NCBI RefSeq assembly: GCF_014651935.1
Contig: NZ_BMXV01000009.1
Span: forward strand, 62,001 to 126,000
Direction: 5' to 3'
Source: Marinobacter zhanjiangensis
Lineage (GTDB): Bacteria > Pseudomonadota > Gammaproteobacteria > Pseudomonadales > Oleiphilaceae
DNA: 64,000 nt
Shown here: positions 10,131-18,848 of the stretch, in pieces
Layout: each line of letters opens with the position of its first letter
Position numbering within the stretch: position 1 is the stretch's first letter
Translations under genes and position numbers: made by a program
Notes under the pieces: generated by a model
The model's input: the letters and a program-made list of their open reading frames with translations, nothing else
What the model was told of the DNA's origin: nothing
Database searches by the model: none

Positions 10131-10166
10131 AAAAAAGCGCGGCGGGGAATCCCGGCGCGCTTTTTT
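10131..10166. terminator. Bidirectional terminator between rph and crc
   Basis: An inverted repeat of about 16 bp with one mismatch (AAAAAAGCGCG... with ...CGCGCTTTTTT), loop GAAT, gives A- and T-runs on both strands. It serves rph on the plus strand and crc on the minus strand. Confidence 0.9.
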
Positions 10167-10180
10167 GTTTCCCGGACCGG

Positions 10181-10990
10181 TCAGAAGCCGATCTCGATAT
10201 CGTAATCCATGATCAGTGGAGCATGGTCAGAGAAGCGGGTGGCATCATCAATCCAGCCGTCCTGGATGGTCTTGCGGATGCCGGGGGTCAGCATCTGGTA
10301 GTCGGCGCGCAAACCGACGTTCTTGCGCTCGCCGCCATCCCACTCCGGCCACCAGGTGAACTGGTTGCTCTGCCGGTTGATCTCGCGAAAGGCATCGATG
10401 GCGCCCATCTCGTCAAACAGCCGGTCCAGAAAGGCTCTTTCATGGGGCAGGAACCCGGATACATCAAGCTGATGATAGACAGGGCTGGCATCGGTCACAT
10501 GCTGAGCGGTCTGCAGGTTGGCACAGAAGATGAACTGGCGGCGCTTGCGCAGGGTTTTCTGCATGTGCAGGGCGAACGCATCCATGAACTCATCCTTGTG
10601 ATCCAGTACCGTCAGGTCGTTTTCGTCCCCCAGCAGCTCGTCCTCGCGCCCAAGGGCACAGGGCGCCAGTACGCTGGCCACACTGACCCGGTCGAAATCG
10701 GCCTGAATGAACCGGCCCTCACGGTCCGCCTGTTCACTGGCGAAGCCGTACATGATGGCCTTGGGGAAGTGGCGGGTGTAGATGCCCACACCGCCATGCT
10801 CATCCAGCTCGCCGTCGATAAAATAGGCTTCGTAACCTTCCGGAATCAGGTTTCGGTCTTCTATCTCGTAGACCCGCATGCGGTGATCCTGAACACAGAT
10901 GACGTCGGCGTTCTGGTCGGCGATCCAGTCAAAAAAACCTTTCTCGACCGCCTGTTCGAGGCCACTGACGCTGATTGATACTACACGCAT
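10181..10990 (-). CDS. crc: Crc-type catabolite repression control protein (exonuclease III fold, degenerate site)
   Basis: The 269-residue protein has the exonuclease/endonuclease/phosphatase fold but lacks key catalytic residues, as does Pseudomonas Crc. The N-terminal motif reads SISVSG where active enzymes have an Asn; the metal-binding Glu position reads CVQDHR; the GDxN loop reads FCANLQT; only the final FSDHAPL is kept. In Pseudomonas, Crc joins Hfq on A-rich mRNA sites to block translation of genes for less preferred carbon sources. The location between rph and pyrE is the Pseudomonas crc locus, which supports the name. An AGGGAA site precedes ATG 10990. Whether it acts with Hfq here is inference. 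Confidence 0.85.
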   Translation of the reverse strand: MRVVSISVSGLEQAVEKGFFDWIADQNADVICVQDHRMRVYEIEDRNLIPEGYEAYFIDGELDEHGGVGIYTRHFPKAIMYGFASEQADREGRFIQADFDRVSVASVLAPCALGREDELLGDENDLTVLDHKDEFMDAFALHMQKTLRKRRQFIFCANLQTAQHVTDASPVYHQLDVSGFLPHERAFLDRLFDEMGAIDAFREINRQSNQFTWWPEWDGGERKNVGLRADYQMLTPGIRKTIQDGWIDDATRFSDHAPLIMDYDIEIGF

Positions 10991-11072
10991 ACGTATTCCC
11001 TGATTCAGTTTGTGTGTATGATACCGGTTTTACACGTATTTGAAAGAACCAGACCCCGCCAGAAGCCTTGCC

Positions 11073-11711
11073 ATGCACGACTACCAGCGCGATTTCATCG
11101 AGTTTGCCATTCACCGGGAGGTACTCCGTTTCGGTGAATTCACCCTCAAGTCAGGACGCACCAGTCCATACTTTTTCAACGCCGGGCTGTTCAGCAGCGG
11201 CCATGACCTGTTGCGTCTGAGCGAAGCCTACGCCGCCGCTCTCACCCGAAGCGGGCTGGAGTATGACATTATTTTCGGCCCTGCCTATAAGGGCATTCCC
11301 TTGGCCACCACCACAGCCATGACACTGGCGCAGCAGGGGGACAACCGGCCCTGGGCGTTCAACCGCAAGGAAGCCAAGGATCATGGCGAGGGCGGCAACA
11401 TCGTGGGCGCTCCCCTTGAAGGCAAGGTGCTGATTATCGATGACGTTATCACCGCCGGCACGGCCATCCGCGAATCCATGGCTATTATCGAAGCCGCTGG
11501 CGCAACCCCGGCCGGCGTCCTGGTGGCCCTGGATCGTCAGGAACGGGGCAACGGCGACCTCTCCGCGATCCAGGAGGTGGAACGGAGTTATGGCATTCCT
11601 GTCATAAGCATTATCCGACTGGAACAGGTGCTCGAGTACATCCAGGGGCACCCGGAATTTGCCGGGCATGCCGACAGCATAGCGGCCTATCGCGCCCAAT
11701 ACGGCGTCTGA
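11073..11711 (+). CDS. pyrE: Orotate phosphoribosyltransferase
   Basis: PyrE converts orotate and PRPP to orotidine monophosphate in pyrimidine synthesis. The 212-residue protein starts [21 protein letters not shown] chose ATG 11073 because family members start with this segment, whereas an upstream TTG at 11040 adds 11 unrelated residues. The PRPP-binding loop is [18 protein letters not shown] and the substrate region contains [14 protein letters not shown]. It is divergent from crc with 82 bases between the starts, matching Pseudomonas. Confidence 0.97.
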   Translation: MHDYQRDFIEFAIHREVLRFGEFTLKSGRTSPYFFNAGLFSSGHDLLRLSEAYAAALTRSGLEYDIIFGPAYKGIPLATTTAMTLAQQGDNRPWAFNRKEAKDHGEGGNIVGAPLEGKVLIIDDVITAGTAIRESMAIIEAAGATPAGVLVALDRQERGNGDLSAIQEVERSYGIPVISIIRLEQVLEYIQGHPEFAGHADSIAAYRAQYGV

Positions 11712-11839
11712 ACCGGGCCGGGTTCCCGGGCAGGTGAGTCCACCACGTTTCAGGCGTGTGAAACAGCCCGGAACAGCCACTACCATGTCTGGTATGATCT
11801 TGTTCAATACAGATGCTGATTCAATAGACGGTGTAACCG

Positions 11840-12490
11840 GTGCAAGCAAAAAAACTGACAACCTGTGTTCTTGCTGCCAGCTGCCTGCTGATGTCCAGCC
11901 TGGCGGATGCCAGAATGTATCGGTACAAGGACGACAACGGGCGGATGGTGATCAGCAGTACCGTCCCCCAGGAGGCCTCTACCCGCGGTTACGAAATCCT
12001 CAACAGTCAGGGCCGGGTGGTCGAGCGCATTGATGCGGCACCCACCGAGGAAGAGTTGCGCCAGCGGGCCGAAAAAGAGCGCAAACAACAGGAAGCCGAA
12101 GAGCAGCGCGTACGCGACAAAGCCCTGCTGCGCCGGTACCGCCACCCGGACGACGCCGTTCGTGCCCTCCACCGCAAGGTTGATGAACTTGAGGGTCTGA
12201 TTCAGCTCAAGCGCGGCAACATCTCAGTGACCGAATCGCAACTGGATGCGGAGCAGTCCCGGGCCGCCAACCTGGAACGTTCCGGGCGGGAGATTCCTGA
12301 CGCCACCCTCGACAAGATCGAACGCCTGCAGGCGCAAATCCAGGATATCGAGGCCGAGATTGACACACAGGCCCGGGAAATCGAACAGATCCAGGCAGAA
12401 TACCGGGCAGATATTGAGCGACTGGAAATCATTACCGAACAGGAGCGAACGCTGCCACTGGAAGCTGATAGCACCGAAACCAATCCGTAG
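11840..12490 (+). CDS. DUF4124 protein with long coiled coil, exported
   Basis: The start is a GTG at 11840. An N-terminal signal peptide (about residues 1-24, ending SSLADA) is followed by a DUF4124-like segment MYRYKDDNGRMVISSTVP, and then by a charged coiled coil from about residue 65 to 205 rich in Glu, Gln, Arg and Ala. It is probably periplasmic. The function of DUF4124 proteins is not established. The gene stands alone, 128 bases after pyrE, and is followed by two hairpin terminators. Confidence 0.75.
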   Translation: MQAKKLTTCVLAASCLLMSSLADARMYRYKDDNGRMVISSTVPQEASTRGYEILNSQGRVVERIDAAPTEEELRQRAEKERKQQEAEEQRVRDKALLRRYRHPDDAVRALHRKVDELEGLIQLKRGNISVTESQLDAEQSRAANLERSGREIPDATLDKIERLQAQIQDIEAEIDTQAREIEQIQAEYRADIERLEIITEQERTLPLEADSTETNP

Positions 12491-12514
12491 GCCTGTTCCC
12501 GATCAGCCACACGC

Positions 12515-12544
12515 AAAAAGGCCACCCGTTGAGGTGGCCTTTTT
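12515..12544. terminator. Bidirectional terminator after the DUF4124 gene
   Basis: A perfect stem AAAAAGGCCACC/GGTGGCCTTTTT with a 6-base loop gives T-runs on both strands. It ends the DUF4124 gene (plus) and can also stop transcripts from the phasin-like gene (minus). Confidence 0.9.
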
Positions 12545-12545
12545 G

Positions 12546-12568
12546 GGTCCGGCCTGGCCGGACCTTTT
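12546..12568 (+). terminator. Second tandem terminator hairpin
   Basis: GGTCCGG (12546-12552) and CCGGACC (12558-12564) form a 7-bp stem with a 5-base loop, followed by TTTT. A third dyad (CACAACCA at 12571-12578 with TGGTTGTG at 12595-12602) follows across the end of the phasin-like gene. Confidence 0.6.
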
Positions 12569-12586
12569 GGCACAACCAACCCCGCT

Positions 12587-13135
12587 TCAGGCGCTGGTTG
12601 TGCTCTTGCTGCCTGAAGACTGGCTTTGAGTGCCGGACTTGGCACGAGTGGTGGTTTTCCGTGCGCTCTGGGTCGCCTTGGATACCTCCTCGCTTGCGGT
12701 GTCAGCAGCGCTGGAAACATCCTTGGCGGTAGCCTGGGCGCCACGGGAAACCTTGTTGGCGCTCTTCTGTGCCGTATCGGACACTTCGGTGGCGGTCGAT
12801 TTGGCAGTGGAAGAAACGTCATCAGCCACTTCATCAGCAGTCTTGCTGACTGTGCGCGCCGTGTCTGCAGTTTCCTTTTCCAGACGGGCCACGAGATCCG
12901 CCGCGAAATTGCCAACACGGCTGTTGAAGCTTCTCAGCTGGTCAAAAACGGCGCCAGTGGCACCCTCGTAACTCTTGCGAAGGTTCTTGACCCGGTGCTG
13001 GCGAACTTCGGTTTCTACCCTTTCCGCCAATTTGAAAGGCCGCGCCGAAATCTGCTTCTGCGTTTTCTCGGCGGCATCGATACCCTTGTCTACCATATCC
13101 TGAAGCTGTTCCTGCCAGGTTCTCAATTTGCTCAT
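12587..13135 (-). CDS. Phasin-like protein with LEA-type 11-residue repeats
   Basis: The 182-residue protein starts at ATG 13135, preceded by AGGAG seven bases upstream. Residues 1-87 form an amphipathic helical region (MSKLRTWQEQLQDMVDKGID at the start) that resembles phasin-family proteins of polyhydroxyalkanoate granules. Residues 88-164 consist of seven exactly 11-residue units with the pattern TAxxxAxxVSx, as in group 3 LEA desiccation proteins; the end (165-182) is Ser/Thr/Lys-rich. No PHA synthesis gene is in the window. Granule coating, DNA or membrane binding, or stress protection are all possible; the family call is moderate. Confidence 0.7.
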   Translation of the reverse strand: MSKLRTWQEQLQDMVDKGIDAAEKTQKQISARPFKLAERVETEVRQHRVKNLRKSYEGATGAVFDQLRSFNSRVGNFAADLVARLEKETADTARTVSKTADEVADDVSSTAKSTATEVSDTAQKSANKVSRGAQATAKDVSSAADTASEEVSKATQSARKTTTRAKSGTQSQSSGSKSTTSA

Positions 13136-13514
13136 GTTGACACTCCTTTTATGTGTGTCCGGTAAAATCATCAGCCGGGAAATCATGCTCTCCGGCTTTG
13201 TGACTATCACTCTAGGGTGAAAAGTTAGAGTGTTCACACTAATCGGCACTGATTCCGGTCCTGAACGAATTTGGTCAACCAGCCAGCAATTTACAGAACG
13301 GTCACTTGAGACCACTTGCCCGTTACTCATAATCCCGACTGTTTCGTTCGCAGTGGCATCCGGGGGGCAACTTCCCGACCATGGTCGGTGCCAGAGGGTG
13401 AGCAGCCGGACGGCAGCGCGGGCGCAGCTCAGGACGTGCCCGCCGGAAAAGACAGGCCGGAGGTTGCCGGGCCAGCGCAATAACGAGTCCGGGGCGCGGA
13501 TCCCGGACGTCTCC
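13136..13514. other. Intergenic region without a gene, between phasin-like and DUF2782 genes
   Basis: No credible reading frame was found in these 379 bases. Near the phasin-like gene are two dyads: ACTCTA/TAGAGT (13209-13231) and AGTGT-TC-ACACT (13229-13240), possible operators. Further right is a perfect 14-base palindrome CCGACCATGGTCGG (13375-13388), and next to the DUF2782 stop an inverted repeat GTCCGGG/CCCGGAC (13487-13508) without a T-run. Confidence 0.6.
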
Positions 13515-13865
13515 CTACCAGCGGAACAGCACCCAGCTCGGAACCAGCAAAGAGGTTTCCCCCTCCCGGATCCAGCCGCCGCCTTCGACCGGCACCAGGT
13601 AATAGGAGGGGCCGGCATCCGGCACCACCTTGATTTCCCTGATCTCGCCGTTTACACGGTATTCGTAGTACACCACATCCTCGCCCGGGCGGATCACGAT
13701 TTCCGATGCCGCATCAGCCGCGGGCTCATAGTCGGGGATGATTACCGGTTCGGCCGGCATCTCGGGTTTTTCGTCAAGGGGCGAACCGGAGGTATCCTGC
13801 GCCGAAACAGCGGAAGAAGCCGCCAGCATGGATAGCGTCAACAGGGAGACGGAGAGCGTTTTCAT
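13515..13865 (-). CDS. DUF2782 exported protein
   Basis: The 116-residue product has a signal peptide ending VSA about residue 22, an acidic Pro-rich linker, and a DUF2782-like domain (about 55-116) with VVYYEYRVNGEIREIKVVPD and a C-terminal WVLFRW. The same small gene stands divergent from polA in Pseudomonas, which supports the call. The function is unknown; the protein is probably periplasmic. Its start is 87 bases from that of polA. Confidence 0.8.
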   Translation of the reverse strand: MKTLSVSLLTLSMLAASSAVSAQDTSGSPLDEKPEMPAEPVIIPDYEPAADAASEIVIRPGEDVVYYEYRVNGEIREIKVVPDAGPSYYLVPVEGGGWIREGETSLLVPSWVLFRW

Positions 13866-13952
13866 GATAACCTCTGTGTTCAGATTGGGCGCATGTTCAA
13901 AGCGTTACACAAGCCACCCGAACCTTCAAACAGATTCCGGATTCCCCTTGAT

Positions 13953-16676
13953 ATGAATCAGCAGAAGACGCCTCCCGTTGTCCTTGTCGACGGTTCCTCC
14001 TACCTGTTCCGGGCCTTTCATGCCCTGCCCCCACTCACCACCAGCAAGGGGCACCCCACCGGAGCCATCAAGGGCGTGACCAGCATGCTGCGGCGGCTTG
14101 AACAGGACTTCCCGGGGTCGAAAGTGGTCGTGGTCTTTGATGCCAAGGGCAAGACCTTCCGCCATGAGCTTTATGAGCAGTACAAGGCCAACCGTCCACC
14201 GATGCCCGAAGAGCTCGGGGTCCAGATTGCCCCGATCCACGACATTGTACGCGCCATGGGGCTTCCGCTGCTGATCATCCCGGACGTGGAAGCGGATGAC
14301 GTCATCGGCACCCTGGCCACCGAGGCCACCAGCAAGGGAGTCGACGTCGTCATTTCCACCGGTGACAAGGACATGGCACAACTGGTCAGCGACCACGTCA
14401 CACTGATCAACACCATGACCGAAACCCGGATGGACCGGGAGGGTGTGGTCGAAAAGTTCGGCATCGCCCCGGAACAGGTGGTCGATTTCCTGGCGCTGGT
14501 GGGCGACACCGTGGACAACATTCCCGGCGTCACCAAGTGCGGACCAAAAACCGCCGTCAAATGGCTGCAGAAGTACGGCAACCTCGACAACCTGATGGCC
14601 CATGCCGACGAGATAGGCGGCAAGATCGGCGACAATTTGCGGGATGCCCTGGAACACCTGCCCTTGAGCCGTGAGCTGGCCACCATCCGCACGGATGTGG
14701 AGCTGGACTTCGGTATCGAGGAAGTCTGCCCGGAACCGGAAGACCGGGAACAGTTGCTCGATCTGTTCCGTGAGCACGAGTTCAAGGCCTGGATCGCGGA
14801 GTACACCGGCGACAATGACAACCACGAACAACAAACGTCGGACAACCCGGGTGAGACATCACCCGAGCGCCAATACGACACCCTTCTGACCGACGAGCAG
14901 CTGGACGACTGGCTGGCCCGGCTGGAACAGGCCGATCTCTTTGCCTTCGACACGGAAACCACCAGCCTCCGTTACAGTGACGCGGAAATCGTCGGCGTAT
15001 CATTCGCCATTGAACCGGGCCATGCCGCCTACCTGCCCCTGGCCCATGACTATATGGGCGCACCGGAGCAGCTGGACCGCGATGCCACACTGAAAAAACT
15101 CAAACCCCTGCTGGAGAACCCTGAATGCCTCAAGGTGGGGCAGAACCTCAAGTACGACAAGAACGTGCTGGCCAACCACGGCATTTCCCTGGAAGGCATC
15201 GCCGAAGACACCATGCTGGAGTCCTATGTACTGAACTCCACCGCTACCCGCCACGATATGAACAGCCTGGCCCTCAAGTATCTGGGTGAGAAGACCATCA
15301 GTTTCCAGGATATTGCCGGCAAGGGTGCCAAACAGCTGACCTTCAATCAGGTCGACCTTGAGCAGGCCTCCGAGTACGCCGCCGAGGATGCGGATATCAC
15401 CCTCCGGCTGCATCGGCAGCTGCGACCGAAGCTGGCGGAGACGGGGCGGCTCGAGGCGGTCTACCGGGACATTGACCTGCCTCTGGTACCGGTACTGTCA
15501 CGCATCGAACAGCGCGGTGCACTGATCAACGCCTCAACCCTGAGAAAGCACAGCCAGGAGCTGTCCGAGCGCATGGCGGAGCTGGAGACAGAAGCCCACG
15601 AAGAGGCCGGAGAAACCTTCAACCTGGGTTCCCCCAAGCAGCTTCAGGCCATCTTCTATGACAAGATGGGGCTGCCGGTCATCAAGAAGACCCCCAAAGG
15701 CGCACCCTCCACGGCGGAACCGGTGCTGCAGGAACTGGCCCATGAACACCAGTTACCCCGGCTGATCCTGGAGCACCGCAGCCTGAGCAAGCTCAAGTCC
15801 ACCTATACCGACACCTTGCCGGCACTGATCAGCCCCCGCACCGGGCGTGTCCACACCTCCTACCACCAGGCGGTCACCGCCACCGGCCGCCTGTCATCAT
15901 CGGAACCCAATCTGCAGAACATCCCCGTGCGCACCGAGCAGGGCCGGCGCATCCGCCAGGCATTCGTGGCGCCCGAGGGCTACAAACTGGTGGCCGCTGA
16001 TTACTCACAGATCGAACTGCGCATCATGGCCCACCTGTCCGGTGACAAGGGGCTGTTGACGGCGTTTGAAAAAGGGGAAGACATCCACCGGGCCACCGCC
16101 GCCGAGGTCTTCGGCATCAGCGTGGACGAGGTCACCTCTGACCAGCGCCGTAGCGCCAAGGCCATCAACTTCGGTCTGATCTACGGCATGTCGGCCTTCG
16201 GCCTGTCACGGCAGCTTGAGATAGATCGCAAGGTTGCCCAGAACTACATCGACCGCTACTTCCAGCGTTACCCCGGCGTACTGACGTACATGGACCGGAT
16301 CCGCAAACAGGCCCATGACGACGGCTTCGTGGAGACCCTCGCCGGCCGCCGGCTGTACCTGCCGGAGATCAACGCCCGTAACAAGCAGATGCAGCAGGCT
16401 GCCGAGCGCACTGCCATCAACGCGCCCATGCAGGGAACCGCCGCCGATATCATCAAGCGGGCCATGGTCACTGTGGAAGACTGGCTGCAGGCCAACCATG
16501 CCGAGGACGCACGGATGGTCATGCAGGTCCACGACGAACTGATTCTGGAGGTAAAGGAAACGGCCCTGGATACCATCTGCCAGGGCCTGGAAAAGCGCAT
16601 GTCCGCGGCTGCCGAGCTGAAGGTGCCGCTGCTGGTGGAGGCCGGCGTGGGCGACAACTGGGACGAGGCCCACTGA
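13953..16676 (+). CDS. polA: DNA polymerase I
   Basis: PolA fills gaps and removes RNA primers. From ATG 13953 it has 907 residues, beginning MNQQKTPPVVLVDGSSYLFR; a possible upstream ATG at 13893 would add 20 unlikely residues. The 5'-3' exonuclease domain (about 1-290) has GDKDMAQLV and DTVDNIPGV. The 3'-5' proofreading domain retains FDTETTSL with Asp 333, so proofreading should be active. The polymerase domain has DYSQIELRIMAHLSGD, the O-helix RRSAKAINFGLIYGMSAFGL and the C-terminal QVHDELILEV. It is divergent from the DUF2782 gene. Confidence 0.98.
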   Translation: MNQQKTPPVVLVDGSSYLFRAFHALPPLTTSKGHPTGAIKGVTSMLRRLEQDFPGSKVVVVFDAKGKTFRHELYEQYKANRPPMPEELGVQIAPIHDIVRAMGLPLLIIPDVEADDVIGTLATEATSKGVDVVISTGDKDMAQLVSDHVTLINTMTETRMDREGVVEKFGIAPEQVVDFLALVGDTVDNIPGVTKCGPKTAVKWLQKYGNLDNLMAHADEIGGKIGDNLRDALEHLPLSRELATIRTDVELDFGIEEVCPEPEDREQLLDLFREHEFKAWIAEYTGDNDNHEQQTSDNPGETSPERQYDTLLTDEQLDDWLARLEQADLFAFDTETTSLRYSDAEIVGVSFAIEPGHAAYLPLAHDYMGAPEQLDRDATLKKLKPLLENPECLKVGQNLKYDKNVLANHGISLEGIAEDTMLESYVLNSTATRHDMNSLALKYLGEKTISFQDIAGKGAKQLTFNQVDLEQASEYAAEDADITLRLHRQLRPKLAETGRLEAVYRDIDLPLVPVLSRIEQRGALINASTLRKHSQELSERMAELETEAHEEAGETFNLGSPKQLQAIFYDKMGLPVIKKTPKGAPSTAEPVLQELAHEHQLPRLILEHRSLSKLKSTYTDTLPALISPRTGRVHTSYHQAVTATGRLSSSEPNLQNIPVRTEQGRRIRQAFVAPEGYKLVAADYSQIELRIMAHLSGDKGLLTAFEKGEDIHRATAAEVFGISVDEVTSDQRRSAKAINFGLIYGMSAFGLSRQLEIDRKVAQNYIDRYFQRYPGVLTYMDRIRKQAHDDGFVETLAGRRLYLPEINARNKQMQQAAERTAINAPMQGTAADIIKRAMVTVEDWLQANHAEDARMVMQVHDELILEVKETALDTICQGLEKRMSAAAELKVPLLVEAGVGDNWDEAH

Positions 16677-16841
16677 TTACCCGACAGGTAAACCAGCGGG
16701 AGCGCGCCGGGCCCTGAACCGGTGCGTTCCCGGCATGGCGCGCACCATTACCTTGCCCCGCCTCGGCCTTCCAGGGCGCCTCACGTTATTGACCTGTAAC
16801 CCCGGCAACCATTGGCAGCGTATCGCGGAATGTCCGGCGCA

Positions 16842-16858
16842 TGGCACGATTCTGGCTT
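16842..16858 (+). promoter_or_regulatory. Candidate sigma-54 promoter before an unknown gene
   Basis: TGGCACG-ATTC-TGGCT keeps the invariant GG (16843-16844) and GC (16855-16856) exactly 10 bases apart, and matches TGGCACG-N4-TTGCW in all but one base. It lies about 45 bases before ATG 16903 on the same strand. No clear enhancer-binding site was recognised upstream. Confidence 0.55.
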
Positions 16859-16902
16859 TAAAAATAGTTACTTATCCGTTTCCAGACATGAGGCAGGCTT
16901 CC

Positions 16903-17277
16903 ATGGCATCTCTGGCAAGTGAACGTAACTGGCTGTTCAACCCGTCTACCATGAAAAAGGTGCAGCAGTGCCGCCGGCTGATCCAGATGGAATTCGGGGT
17001 CAAGGTGCACCTGAACGAGGAATCGCTGGTGGAGCAGCTGGAGAGCTATGCCGGAAAGTCCCGCTCCGACACCCTGAACCGGACCTGGACTGAACTCAAG
17101 GAAGCCGTACCGGAGCTGGCGGATGCGCTGACCAGAAGCGAGCCCGTCACGAAAAGAACCTATCGCGGCCAGCCGATTGCGGATGCCGAACCGGCAATGA
17201 AAAGCGCGCAGGATGAACGAGAGGAAAGTCACCCCCGGAAGACGAAGGTCATCTACCGGGGGCGGGTTGTTGGCTAG
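16903..17277 (+). CDS. Small protein of unknown function, possibly sigma-54 dependent
   Basis: I do not recognise this 124-residue protein. From ATG 16903 it begins MASLASERNWLFNPSTMKKV, with AGGCAGG upstream; an open frame extends back to 16735, but a sigma-54-like promoter lies inside that extension, favouring the short form (ATG 16888 is another option). The first 80 residues look folded and helical, with QQCRRLIQMEFGVKVHLNEE and a second part ending LKEAVPELADAL; the last 40 are basic and polar, ending RKTKVIYRGRVVG, which suggests a disordered, perhaps nucleic-acid or partner-binding tail. No signal peptide or membrane segment. It follows polA by 226 bases and converges with the FadL-type gene. 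Confidence 0.7.
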   Translation: MASLASERNWLFNPSTMKKVQQCRRLIQMEFGVKVHLNEESLVEQLESYAGKSRSDTLNRTWTELKEAVPELADALTRSEPVTKRTYRGQPIADAEPAMKSAQDEREESHPRKTKVIYRGRVVG

Positions 17278-17284
17278 CGGGCGC

Positions 17285-18658
17285 TCAGAATGCCTTGCTG
17301 AGCTGCAGCGAAGCACTCCATGCGCTGAGCTCGTAGGTCGCCTGATAACCGGCTTGTGATGAGGGCACAGTCGGGCTGCTGTGGCTGTACTCGCGGTCAT
17401 CAACCTCAGCGTCATCCGCAAAGATCAGGGTGCCCACGGCGGCATCCACCGTCCAGCCACTGGCAGCATCGCGCCATTGGGTCCCGAGGGTGAGCCAATG
17501 ACGGTCCTCGGAGGGAATCCGGGCCGTAACATAGTCATCCACCGGAGACTCGTCCCAGGCGTAGCCGGCCTTGAGCGCCCAGGCCGGCGTCGCCTGCCAG
17601 GTGCCGCCCAGATTGAACTGCCAGGTGTTTTTCCACCTTTCCGTGATATGGGTGATGACCGTGCCGGGCCCACCAGGCAAGTCCCCATCAGAATCACGGC
17701 TGATAATATCCAGCTCCTTAAAACGACTCCACTTGGCGTAGGTTGCCCCTGCCAGCAGGGTGACATCGTCGGTCAGCCGGTGGCGTGCCCCGACGGTAAT
17801 GGTTTCCGGAATGGCCAGCGGCACCGTGACCTTCTCGTTCAGGGTCGTGGTCTGCGCAAAGTTGGGCCCCACGGGCACATTACTGATTTCCGCATCTCCC
17901 TCCAGCTCAAGTTCGGTGCCGGTCTGGGCCGTCAGGCCGAATTGGGTCCGGTCAGAAAGCTCATAAAGGAAACCCACACGGAAAGTCACAGCCACATCGT
18001 CACCCTCGATGTCGGCATAGGGCTCCGGCAGGGTCAGTGCCCCGGCTCCCGCCGAGCCACTCAGATCCTGATAGCGGCTCAGTCGCCCTTCGGCGTAGAT
18101 GATATTGAACGCGGCCCCCATTGAGAGCCCCTGCCCGTTACTGACGGAAACCGCCGGCGTAAAGGCAATAGCAGTAAGCTCGGTCTTGTCGGCAAAATAG
18201 CGACCGGCGAAATCGTTGTCGTAGTCGGCAGCCAGGCCATAGGGCGCATGGATACCAAAGCCGACATCGATAGCATCGTTGATTTCGTGGGTCAGGTACA
18301 GATTGGGCAGAATGGCAGGATCGGCAATGTCGCCACCATCAGAGGCAGACCGCACCGGCACCGACGGTTTCTCGCGGGTCACCGAGATAGAGTCGCCCTT
18401 GGCCCTGGCATCAATGTCCAGAACCGCTGCACCGAACGACAGGTTGGTGCCGGACAACTGGCTCATGCCCGCCGGGTTGAACAGCACGGTGGTGGCATTT
18501 TCGGGGTTGGCAGCCGCGCCGGCGTTGGCGTTACCCATGGCACTGGCGCTTTGCTCATTCAGCGAAAAGCCTCCGGCAAACGCGCAGGTGGGGATAAGCG
18601 CCACCGTCACTGAAACGAAACGGGTAGCGCGGGTGAATGGTTTTTGTATCTTGTGCAT
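17285..18658 (-). CDS. FadL/TodX-family outer membrane transport protein
   Basis: The 457-residue protein has a signal peptide ending CAFA near residue 28 and then GGFSLNEQSASAMGNANAG, the hatch-domain start of FadL-type porins; NPAGMSQL is the conserved NPA motif. The rest alternates short strands and loops and ends in aromatic SASLQLSKAF, as beta-barrel proteins do. The family takes up hydrophobic compounds such as long-chain fatty acids or hydrocarbons. GAGGAGA lies 5 bases before the ATG. It converges with the unknown gene, stop codons 7 bases apart. The exact substrate cannot be read. Confidence 0.9.
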   Translation of the reverse strand: MHKIQKPFTRATRFVSVTVALIPTCAFAGGFSLNEQSASAMGNANAGAAANPENATTVLFNPAGMSQLSGTNLSFGAAVLDIDARAKGDSISVTREKPSVPVRSASDGGDIADPAILPNLYLTHEINDAIDVGFGIHAPYGLAADYDNDFAGRYFADKTELTAIAFTPAVSVSNGQGLSMGAAFNIIYAEGRLSRYQDLSGSAGAGALTLPEPYADIEGDDVAVTFRVGFLYELSDRTQFGLTAQTGTELELEGDAEISNVPVGPNFAQTTTLNEKVTVPLAIPETITVGARHRLTDDVTLLAGATYAKWSRFKELDIISRDSDGDLPGGPGTVITHITERWKNTWQFNLGGTWQATPAWALKAGYAWDESPVDDYVTARIPSEDRHWLTLGTQWRDAASGWTVDAAVGTLIFADDAEVDDREYSHSSPTVPSSQAGYQATYELSAWSASLQLSKAF

Positions 18659-18848
18659 GGTATCTCCTCTATGAACGCGCGCGGAGTATACGCAGCACCA
18701 ATCAGCGACCTCTAATATCCCCTGCTTATATTAAACATACGAATTATCAATGTATTGGGCCAGAAGCAGATATTACACAGACTGGCATGCAGGAAGGCAA
18801 TGGCCCCACACCCGGTCCGGTATGGGGCACTGTGACAAGGAAGAGTGG

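Noticed and set aside
12202..12918. 238-codon minus-strand open frame
   Set aside because: It crosses two real genes and a terminator; Arg/Pro/Ser-rich with no start signal.
13375..13388. Perfect palindrome CCGACCATGGTCGG as an operator
   Set aside because: It lies more than 200 bases from either neighbouring start and such short palindromes occur by chance in GC-rich DNA.
18804..18827. Inverted repeat after pilU as terminator
   Set aside because: The stem has a mismatch, only 8 pairs, and no T-run on the minus strand.
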